A stretch of 64,000 bases of DNA from Opitutaceae bacterium (GTDB lineage: Bacteria > Verrucomicrobiota > Verrucomicrobiia > Opitutales > Opitutaceae). The translations under genes were made by a program, and so were the position numbers. Below, one piece after another: positions 57,661-64,000 of this stretch; positions within the stretch are counted from its first letter, which is position 1, and the number at the start of each line of letters is the position of its first letter. The stretch covers positions 124,001-188,000 of the forward strand of contig JAEUGW010000032.1 in the NCBI GenBank assembly GCA_016795565.1, read 5' to 3'. The notes under the pieces were generated by a model. It saw nothing but the letters and a program-made list of their open reading frames with translations, did no database searches and had not been told where the DNA came from.

Positions 57661-60557
57661 GGAGCCTCCTGGTAGTGGCGCACCGTGCCGCATTGCGGCG
57701 GTTGCGTGGTGGGGGTGAAGTAGCACAGCGACGAGTGGCGCTGGTTCGCGGGCAGCTGTTCCGGCAGGGGATAGCGTTGGATCGCGTCGATGGCCGTTTC
57801 CGGCAGCGGCAGATCTTGCGCCAAATCGGCCAGGTCGGCGCGGTCCGACTGGCGCATGAAGAAGAACTGCTTGGCGTTGCCGATCACCGCCCCGCGCACA
57901 CGCGAGGCTTTGAACCGCGAATACTGCTGGATGATCGACGCGCACCAGCAGTTGTGCTTGCGCAACTGGGCGTAACCTTCCGCGACGATCTGTTCGCCGC
58001 CGGGCGTGTCGAGGAAGCGCGCGAGTTCCTCGAAAAGGATGCGCTTCCGCTTTTCGCGCGGCAGCGACAGGATGTGCTGGCGGCCGAGCCCGCTGATGAG
58101 CAGCCCGACCGCCGCCTTGAGTTCGACCGCCTGCTCCGGGATGCAACCCAGCTCAAAATGCGCGACCTTCCGGTGGAGCGAGACGTTCGTCACGCCGTCG
58201 AAGAGCCGGCCGTATTGCCCTTCGACGCTCCAGCCGCGCAGCAACGTGGCCAGCCGATCAATCTCCTCTTTTCCGTGCTCGGGGAAACGCCCATAGGCGA
58301 GAAGCTCCACCAAGGCGCTGTGGGTCGGACAGTCCTCCGGCGAATAAAACGCGCACGCCGTCTGGGCGACCAGCCGTTCGGTTTCAGGCATCTGGCTGAA
58401 CCGGGTGATGGCTTCTTCGGACAAGCCGGCAAGGTGGGCCTGCGCTTCATGATCTCTTGACTCAAGCCGGTCCCGGAAAGCGCAGAAGGCGTCGAGCGGG
58501 GTTGCACCCGCCGGCTGCTTTGTCCGCCAGCCATGGACGGCACAGGCGAACCGGCGGACGTATTCGGCCTTTGGCGGGTTCCGTCGCGCCCAATCGGTGA
58601 AGGTGTCCCGGTAGAGCTGGTGAAGGTATTGGGTGAGCTGAGCCTGACGCAGCGCCAGTTGTTCCAGCCGGTCCGGTTCGCCGATCATCCGGGCGAGGAG
58701 CGCCACCGCCGTCGCCAGGTGGAGCTGCGACAAGGGCAGTCGCTGGGTATCAAGGTAGTTGAGCGTCAGCGCCGAGTCGGGATGAACGATAATCGGTGTC
58801 TCGCCCAACGCCTCGGTGAAGCGCTTGTAGGAAAGCCCTTCCTCGGCGATCAGCGTGTAGTCGAAGTGCGCCGCCGTCTGCCACAGGAGGTTTTCCGTGA
58901 AAGCCGATTTGCCGGCCCCGGTCATGCCGAACAGAACCGCGTGCTGCGGCGAACCGCCGGTTTCGGTGCTGACGCCCACGAGGTTGCCGTGGCTGCCGTC
59001 ATAAAGTGCCTCGGCCTGGCCGAGCGCCCCCGTGAACGTGGCGGAGAAGGGGAGCAGGTCCGCGAGATAACTGTCCTCGGCGTAGAGTTCGCGGTGATGA
59101 TACGACGAATGTGTCCAGCCCGGCCACGAGGCGAAGAAGAGTTTCCGCGCCGTCGTCGGCAGCGAACACTCCAGATACTGCGCCCCGTCCATCGCCTGGA
59201 TTGCGGCCTGCACGGCGGCGACCTTCTCCCGCAACCCCTCACGCGTCGGGGCCCATACCCGGATCAGATACGTGACGTGGAACGGCCGCGCGAAGCCGCC
59301 CGAGAGATGCTCCACCTTGCGCTCCTTCTTGCGGAGTGCCACGAGCACCGAGGCGCGCGGTTTCCCGGCGTATTCCCCGCGCAAGCGCTCGGCCGAACGC
59401 TCCTCCCTGCCGATTTCCGTCCGGGCCGAAATGGGGGTGACATTGACCGTGAGGCAATAATCGAGGAACGGCAGTCCGGTCAGGTAGTTGACGATCCCCG
59501 GTCGGGTCCGCTGCGGCCACCGCGACAAGGCAAGGATCGCCTGGAAATGTCCGTCGAGGTGGAAGCCCCCATCCGGCTGTCCGATGCCCTCGCAGTGCCA
59601 ACAGTTCTCCTGCAGGCTCAAGGCGGGATCGAAACCCGCCGCCGGCTCCTCCGGCAGCCGTGAGGCGGCGCCCGGATTGAGGAAGCGGTGCAGGCACAGG
59701 TAGTGCCCGGCGTCGTCGAGCGGTGTCACCGTCGTTTCATTCCCGAATACGCCGCGCATGATGCCCGCGAATTCCTCGAATTGCGCCGCCAGCTCCCGGC
59801 CTAGCGCATCATACTGGGAAACGAATCCGGTCCGGGTGCCGAGGTTGCCGGTGTAGCCGGAGACCTCGATCGAAAGGAAGACCAGCAGGTGCTCGCGGCG
59901 AAGCTGCCGGGCCAGCATCCGTTCCCAATAGCGGGTGAAGCGCTCGTTGCGCACCCGCCGGATTTCCGGGTGCTCCACCGATTGGGTGCGTTCGTGATAG
60001 CGAAGCAGCTCGGCGCGGTAATCCGGGTCGCACGACCATTGGAATTGCAGTCGCCGCCCCGGGCCGACCATGGCGAGGAGCGCCCGCACCTGGTCTTGGA
60101 AGCCGTTCAACCGCGCGGCAGCCGCCCCGCGCAGGTCCGGTGGCTCCAGCCGGAAACCTTTTGCGGCGACGCCGCCACGCTCGGGTGATCCGAACAAAAT
60201 GAACCCGTGGTAAAACCGGCCGTCAGGCGCTCCGTCATGTGCTTTCGTGTGGGTTAAATCTGCCGCATGCGGGACGAGGTCACGCCGTCCCTGCCACTCG
60301 TCGAGTTTGTCCCGGTCGTAGCCGCGCGGCTTGCGGTGCTTGAACCCGACCGTCCAGATCGCCGCGCCTGCGATGGGAATTACCGCGGCGGCTCCAGCGA
60401 TGCCGTAATGGATACCCAGAAGGCCGAGGCCGCAGAAGAGTGCTACCGCCAACACCAGTGCAATCACGACCGGGAGGTAGAGGTCGCCTTCGAGTCCGAA
60501 GGCCCGGCCCGCGGTATCATCCGCCGAATTGGTGTCGGTGAAACGAGGCTCGCTCAT
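57642..60557 (-). CDS. VirB3-VirB4 fusion, T4SS assembly ATPase
   Basis: The 971-residue protein has two N-terminal membrane helices (residues about 25-70) in a VirB3-like segment, ending FKHRKPRGYDRDKLDEW. A VirB4/TraC domain follows, with Walker A GMTGAGKSAFTENLL (near residue 546), Walker B-like KRILFEELARFLD and the late motif HNCWCASIIQQYSRFKASRVRGAVIGNAKQFFFMRQ in parts. VirB4 energises assembly of the secretion channel and pilus. No separate virB3 gene exists, so the fusion supplies it. It is the second gene of the operon, two bases after the VirB2-like gene. Confidence 0.88.
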   Translation of the reverse strand: MSEPRFTDTNSADDTAGRAFGLEGDLYLPVVIALVLAVALFCGLGLLGIHYGIAGAAAVIPIAGAAIWTVGFKHRKPRGYDRDKLDEWQGRRDLVPHAADLTHTKAHDGAPDGRFYHGFILFGSPERGGVAAKGFRLEPPDLRGAAAARLNGFQDQVRALLAMVGPGRRLQFQWSCDPDYRAELLRYHERTQSVEHPEIRRVRNERFTRYWERMLARQLRREHLLVFLSIEVSGYTGNLGTRTGFVSQYDALGRELAAQFEEFAGIMRGVFGNETTVTPLDDAGHYLCLHRFLNPGAASRLPEEPAAGFDPALSLQENCWHCEGIGQPDGGFHLDGHFQAILALSRWPQRTRPGIVNYLTGLPFLDYCLTVNVTPISARTEIGREERSAERLRGEYAGKPRASVLVALRKKERKVEHLSGGFARPFHVTYLIRVWAPTREGLREKVAAVQAAIQAMDGAQYLECSLPTTARKLFFASWPGWTHSSYHHRELYAEDSYLADLLPFSATFTGALGQAEALYDGSHGNLVGVSTETGGSPQHAVLFGMTGAGKSAFTENLLWQTAAHFDYTLIAEEGLSYKRFTEALGETPIIVHPDSALTLNYLDTQRLPLSQLHLATAVALLARMIGEPDRLEQLALRQAQLTQYLHQLYRDTFTDWARRNPPKAEYVRRFACAVHGWRTKQPAGATPLDAFCAFRDRLESRDHEAQAHLAGLSEEAITRFSQMPETERLVAQTACAFYSPEDCPTHSALVELLAYGRFPEHGKEEIDRLATLLRGWSVEGQYGRLFDGVTNVSLHRKVAHFELGCIPEQAVELKAAVGLLISGLGRQHILSLPREKRKRILFEELARFLDTPGGEQIVAEGYAQLRKHNCWCASIIQQYSRFKASRVRGAVIGNAKQFFFMRQSDRADLADLAQDLPLPETAIDAIQRYPLPEQLPANQRHSSLCYFTPTTQPPQCGTVRHYQEAPCASAA

Positions 60558-60559
60558 GC

Positions 60560-60868
60560 TCAGAAGCGCGGGGTCAGGACGGCATCCTGCATCCCGAAGA
60601 TGGTGAAAAGGGCACCCATGATGGCCGCCGCGGCGGCGATGATGATCCCCGCCAGGATCCCGCCCTTGCCCTCACTGTCGCCCTTGCTGATCGCATTGGC
60701 ACCCGCCCAGATTTTGATGATGCCCCAAAAAAACCCGACCATGAAGACCAGCACGAGGGCCGTGCCGAACCCTTCACGGAGTTGCTGGAGTTGTCCGAGA
60801 ATGCGGATGGGTTTCGGCAGACTGGGGAGCCACAGGAAGGCCGCAGAAATTGTGGGGGAAATCATCAT
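60560..60868 (-). CDS. VirB2/TrbC-like conjugative pilin
   Basis: The 102-residue product has two hydrophobic helices (GTALVLVFMVGFFWGIIKIWAGA and GILAGIIIAAAAAIMGALFTIFGM in parts) separated by a short polar loop (NAISKGDSEGKG), the usual VirB2/TrbC pilin plan. The N-terminal signal is weak compared with VirB2. I start at the first of two tandem ATGs. A GTG at 60886 would start inside the operator repeat. It is the first gene of the leftward operon and its promoter must lie in the 66-base divergent region. Confidence 0.75.
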   Translation of the reverse strand: MMISPTISAAFLWLPSLPKPIRILGQLQQLREGFGTALVLVFMVGFFWGIIKIWAGANAISKGDSEGKGGILAGIIIAAAAAIMGALFTIFGMQDAVLTPRF

Positions 60869-60873
60869 TGAGC

Positions 60874-60928
60874 CATAAACCCACACAAAAAATGCCGCTT
60901 GTCAAAACAAAACGTGTGGGTTTATGAT
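60874..60928. promoter_or_regulatory. Divergent promoter with perfect 13-bp inverted repeat (operator)
   Basis: CATAAACCCACAC (60874-60886) is perfectly inverted as GTGTGGGTTTATG (60914-60926), with 27 bases between. On the plus strand TTGTCA (60899-60904) and TATGAT (60923-60928), 18 bases apart, make a good promoter whose -10 overlaps the right half-site. On the minus strand a perfect TTGACA (60905-60900) is the -35 for the transfer operon; its -10 is unclear. The layout suggests repression of both operons by the adjacent ribbon-helix-helix protein. Confidence 0.75.
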
Positions 60929-60934
60929 GTTGGG

Positions 60935-61402
60935 ATGAGTTCCCCTTCCGATCTCGTCAAAGTGAGCTTCTCGTTTTATCCGGCGGACATGAAGGCGCTG
61001 AATGACCACGTTTCCGACCTGCGGGAGACCGGAGTCCCTGTTCGCCGAGCGACGGTGCTCCGCGCCTTGATTCACCAGGCCACGCAGGTGCAGATGTTCA
61101 GCTATGCCGCACTCCTCGCCGAGGCCCAGAGGCAGAAGGGCGGCCCACGGGAAGACGACAACGTTGCCGATTGGCCGACCGTGGACTTGCCGCCAGCCGA
61201 CGTCAAAAAACTGGAGGACACCGTGACCGAACTCGGCCGCAAGAATGTTCCCGCCAACCGGGCTTTCGTTGTCCGCGCTCTCCTGCGCGGACTGCCCAAG
61301 GACATAGAGCTGAACCCGATGGTTCGGCAGTTCATCAGGGATTTTCCGGACAAGCCTCGTGGCTGGGCCGCGCGGAACTTGCAGGCAAAAAAACATGGCT
61401 GA
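60935..61402 (+). CDS. Tandem ribbon-helix-helix-like regulator of the transfer operon
   Basis: The 155-residue protein contains two similar units. The first is VKVSFSFYPADMKALNDHVSDLRETGVPVRRATVLRALI (in parts, residues about 6-45) and the second PTVDLPPADVKKLEDTVTELGRKNVPANRAFVVRALLRG (about 82-122). Each has a short beta-strand, a helix, a V-P turn and a second helix ending RALL/RALI, as in ribbon-helix-helix repressors. A covalent tandem would act as a pre-formed dimer. It lies beside a perfect inverted repeat in its own promoter and diverges from the conjugation operon, so it is the likely repressor. The ATG at 60935 is selected. Confidence 0.68.
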   Translation: MSSPSDLVKVSFSFYPADMKALNDHVSDLRETGVPVRRATVLRALIHQATQVQMFSYAALLAEAQRQKGGPREDDNVADWPTVDLPPADVKKLEDTVTELGRKNVPANRAFVVRALLRGLPKDIELNPMVRQFIRDFPDKPRGWAARNLQAKKHG

Positions 61403-62300
61403 ACCTGCGACAATCGCGCGCCTGCGCGGCCTTGAGGCGCACCTGCGCACGCGCATCGTCGAGCAGGATCATGTGCTGTCACGGGTGGCCGGGGTATTCA
61501 GCCGTGGCGAATTGGGGGTCGCGGATCCCGCCCGTCCCCGTGGCTCGTTGCTCCTTGCCGGTCCTACCGGCACCGGCAAATCCGAGACCTTCATCACGGC
61601 CGTGGACTATGCTTTCGGACCCGGTCATCTCGTCACCTTCGACATGTCGGAATACCAGGATCGGACCGCCGTGCTGAAGTTCCTCGGCGAGGACCGCAAC
61701 GATCCGGGTCTTCTCGGTCGCGCGCTCCTCGCGCACCCGCATGGCGCTCTGTTCTTCGACGAGATGGAGAAAGCCCATGCTCCGCTTCTCAGCGTCTTTC
61801 TCCAGATGCTCTGGGATGGCCGCATCACGGTGGCCACCGGACAGACCTTCTCACTCAGTTCCTACTACCTCGGGTTCGGCACCAATCTCGGCGGCGCCGA
61901 GGCCATGCGGATGGAGCGCTCGAAGTTTTCCAGCGTCGAGCAGACGGTCCTGGGGCGCTTGCGCTCAAGCCTCGCCCCGGAATTTCTCGGCCGCATCGAC
62001 GAGATCATGGTTTTCCAGCGACTTTCTCCGGACGCGCAGCGGCGCATCTGTGCGCTGATGGTGCAACGCGAAACCGAACGACTGAAATCCCTCGGCTACG
62101 ATCTGGCGGTCAGCCGCGAGGCCTTGGAATTCCTGGTGCAGGAAGGCTTTCATCCCCAGCATGGCGCGCGCCGGCTCCGCAAGACCGTCGAGCGGCAGCT
62201 GCAGGACGCCGTGGTGCAGTCCCTCTGTGCGGCCGGGAACGCGTGCGGCTGGGTAGGCGTGGATACCCAGGGGCCAAGGCTGGTGATTCACCGCTCCTGA
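61395..62300 (+). CDS. AAA+ ATPase, single ClpB-D2-like module
   Basis: The 301-residue protein has Walker A GPTGTGKS (56-63), Walker B ALFFDEMEKAH (118-128), the arginine finger region EFLGRIDEIMVFQRL (Arg200) and a C-terminal small domain (HPQHGARRLRKTVERQL). This is the pattern of the second AAA+ domain of ClpA/ClpB or of ClpX. No N-terminal substrate-binding domain, first AAA+ domain or obvious ClpP loop is visible. It overlaps the regulator gene by eight bases, so the two are coupled. It might remodel the regulator or transfer machinery, but that is speculation. Confidence 0.8.
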   Translation: MAEPATIARLRGLEAHLRTRIVEQDHVLSRVAGVFSRGELGVADPARPRGSLLLAGPTGTGKSETFITAVDYAFGPGHLVTFDMSEYQDRTAVLKFLGEDRNDPGLLGRALLAHPHGALFFDEMEKAHAPLLSVFLQMLWDGRITVATGQTFSLSSYYLGFGTNLGGAEAMRMERSKFSSVEQTVLGRLRSSLAPEFLGRIDEIMVFQRLSPDAQRRICALMVQRETERLKSLGYDLAVSREALEFLVQEGFHPQHGARRLRKTVERQLQDAVVQSLCAAGNACGWVGVDTQGPRLVIHRS

Positions 62301-62492
62301 ACGGACGAGGAATGGCTGATATGATGCCTTTTCGGTAAATCGTTTCGGACCGGCAGACGAGTGGACCTCTGCTGGATGAGTTGACGGGATGGCTGCATGC
62401 AATTCAGGTTTGGAAAGGCCGAGGCAAAGGTGCGAAAGACAGCAAAAACTGAGAGAAGAACATCAGGATTGGAATCCCCAATATCGGGCAGT
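62301..62492. other. Intergenic region before the insertion sequence
   Basis: No gene is seen in these 192 bases. The composition is more AT-rich than the flanks (for example near 62320-62345 and 62440-62475). It probably contains the original spacer into which the IS inserted. Confidence 0.5.
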
Positions 62493-62501
62493 CCCACTCA
62501 C

Positions 62502-63978
62502 GGGCGCATCTCAGCTTCTTGCAAGGGGTGATAGACTGAGCGGATGAAAACACCCTGTTTGGAGCCGGTGCCGGCGGCGAGGCGACCGGCCGATGCCCCC
62601 TGGCGACTGGGGGTGAGCGCGGCCTGCCTGGCCGCTCGGATGGAGGAGCGGGTCGAGGCGTTTGCCTGCGCGGAGGCGGAGAACCTCGGCCACTTGGAAA
62701 GCCAGCTCGCCGCCGAGACGCAGGAGCTTTTGCGCCAGGCCGCAGAGCTCGGGGCGCAGAAGAAAGCCGACGCCACGCCGCCGCGCTGCCCGCACTGCCA
62801 GCGGGCGCTCACGCGCCGGTCGGCGGAACACGCCCGGACCTTCACCACGCGCTTTGGCGAAGTCACGGTGCGTCGGATCCGGGGCTACTGCCCGAAGTGC
62901 CGCAAATGGCGGATGCCGGCCGATGCGGCGCTGGGTCTGGCCGAGACCGCCGGCTACTCGCCGGCGGTGCAGGAGATGACGGCCCTGCTGGCCAGCAAGC
63001 TGCCGGTGGGAGAAGCCAGTGTGGTGTTGGCGCGGCTGACCGGGATCAAGGTGCCCCGGGGCCACGCTCGACCGGGAGGCGCGCCGCCAGGGCGGCCGTG
63101 CGCAGGCCCTGCGCCGGGAGCTGGACGCCCATCCGGTAGCGCAGACCCGGCAGACGGAACTGCCGCTGGAGCCCTATCAGATGATCCTGCAAATCGACGC
63201 CTGGAACATTCGCGAACGCGACCAGTGGGGTGCGAGCGCGGCGTGCCGCAAAAAGGGGAACGAGCCGGAACGCTGGCACTGGGTCTATACCGGCACCTGT
63301 TTCCGGCTGGACCACCGGGGGCAGACGGCCGGCGGCCGGCCGGTGATCGCGGAACGCGGCTTCGCCGCCACGCGGGAAGGCCTCGAGGCCCTGCGCGAAC
63401 AGCTCCACGCCGAGGCCCGCCGCCGGGGCCTGGGCCAGGCCGCCGGCGCCCTGGTCATCGCCGACGGGGCGGTCTGGATCTGGCGGCTGGCCGACGACCG
63501 GTTCCCGGAAGCGCGCCAGCGGCTGGATTTTTATCACGCCGTGCAGCACCTCGCCGCTGTCGGACGCGCGTGCTTTGGCGAGGATCAGACCCGGTTGCGG
63601 GCGTGGCTCAAACCCCTCGTGCGGCAGTTGAAAAACGAAGCCGCGGTCAAGGTCGTCCGCCAGTTGGAGGAGATCCTCGCCCGCCTGCCGTCCGGCCCCG
63701 TGGCGAGCGCGGTGCGGACCGAAGTGAACTACTTCCACGCGCATCAGGAGCGGATGGATTACCCCACGGCCCGGCGGCGCGGCGAACCCCTGGGCAGCGG
63801 CGCCATCGAGGCGACCTGCCGCCAATACCAGTGCCGCTTCAAGCGTCCGGGCCAATTCTGGAGCCGCACCGGCGACGAAGCCCTCCTCTGCCTCGAAACC
63901 TTCTGGCGCAACGGCCGCTGGCATCTGCTCTTCCCTCACGCCCCGCCCTTCGATCCTGCTAAAAACTGAGATGCGCCC
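62502..63978 (+). mobile_element. Insertion sequence, ISKra4-like, about 1.48 kb
   Basis: The ends are perfect 13-bp inverted repeats, GGGCGCATCTCAG at 62502-62514 and its inverse at 63966-63978, and match less strictly to about 24 bases (20 of 24). A 9-bp duplication CCCACTCAC flanks them. The GGG-starting ends and 9-bp duplication match my recollection of the ISKra4 family, as does the transposase. It carries one transposase, read in two frames. It lies downstream of the AAA+ gene of the conjugative element. Confidence 0.88.
62544..63969 (+). pseudogene. ISKra4-like transposase, frame changed at 63058-63061
   Basis: The N-terminal part (from 62544) has a zinc-finger-like CPHC ... CPKCRKW segment and runs in frame as far as TGIKVPRG. 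A different frame then reads ATLDREARRQGGRAQALRREL and goes on to LQIDAWNIRERDQWG, QRLDFYHAVQHLAAVG and GSGAIEATCRQYQCRFKRPG, ending at 63969. These blocks carry the expected acidic catalytic residues. The two halves join if one base is removed from GGGG at 63058-63061. It is therefore inactive or needs ribosomal frameshifting, unless the extra G is a sequencing error. Confidence 0.8.
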
Positions 63979-64000
63979 CCCACTCACACACTGTTGAAAC

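Larger units (their letters stand above)
62493..63987. repeat. 9-bp target-site duplication flanking the IS
   Basis: CCCACTCAC occurs at 62493-62501 and 63979-63987, immediately outside the terminal inverted repeats. The identical copies indicate a simple transposition into this position. Confidence 0.85.

Noticed and set aside
1..64000. CRISPR arrays, rRNA genes, self-replication origin
   Set aside because: No regularly spaced repeats, no rRNA-like stretches and no repA/oriV-type iterons were found on reading both strands.

Overview
The window is a GC-rich bacterial chromosome segment. It most likely comes from the Opitutaceae (Verrucomicrobiota). That assignment rests on the gene mix: a TonB-dependent receptor of the TIGR01782 type beside a Tat-exported PhoD phosphatase, a BBP2-type outer-membrane barrel beside Wza/GumC-like exopolysaccharide genes, a MocR regulator, and several families of short palindromic repeats between genes. 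It is an inference from family recall, since no database search was possible.

Positions 1-11215 hold ordinary metabolic and envelope genes: the receptor (cut by the window edge), phoD with a translationally coupled secreted protein, an L-lactate permease overlapping a glycerate kinase, a Cys/Met-type PLP enzyme, an inositol-monophosphatase-like enzyme and a BamE-like lipoprotein. Positions 11723-17469 form a small defence island. It has a type III-like restriction helicase-nuclease, a beta-class DNA methyltransferase whose middle looks foreign in composition, and a UPF0175/PIN toxin-antitoxin pair. Positions 17474-37423 return to chromosomal genes: a DMT exporter, MocR, GNAT, a hybrid histidine kinase with an NMT1/THI5-like sensor, RhlE, an arsR-arsC-DUF6428 operon without a visible efflux pump, SDR, HAD, HisC, an exopolysaccharide export cluster with a divergent TPR protein, Sua5 and rpsR. 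Several MITE-like or REP-like palindromes lie between these genes.

A tRNA-Arg(CCT) at 37526-37601 marks the edge of a probable integrative conjugative element that runs to the end of the window. It begins with a large serine recombinase preceded by three copies of a 13-bp repeat, two of them in a long palindrome. The core is an almost gap-free leftward operon from about 60868 to 42039. Its first half encodes a VirB-type mating-pair apparatus in canonical order: VirB2, a VirB3-VirB4 fusion, a VirB7-like lipoprotein, VirB5, a small membrane protein, VirB6, VirB8, VirB9 and VirB10. It runs straight, through 1-25 base overlaps or gaps of a few bases, into a complete-looking type IV pilus / type II secretion-like set: a PilP/GspC-like lipoprotein, GspF, a pseudopilin, a large Ig/InlB-repeat adhesin, secretin, GspE, major pilin, PilN/GspL and a PilO-like protein. 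Accessory genes and radC follow. The operon diverges from a two-gene regulatory unit: a tandem ribbon-helix-helix protein facing a perfect 13-bp inverted repeat, and a ClpB-D2-like AAA+ ATPase. An ISKra4-like insertion sequence with 13-bp perfect terminal repeats and a 9-bp target duplication lies beyond it.

The most interesting feature is this fused T4SS plus type IV pilus operon. It is analogous in content to the separate tra and pil regions of IncI plasmids but built as one transcription unit. No relaxase, coupling protein, prepilin peptidase or dedicated VirB11 is visible, so these must lie outside the window, be supplied in trans, or be absent. Three genes in the element carry apparent one-base frameshifts at short G/C runs, which may be real decay or sequencing error.
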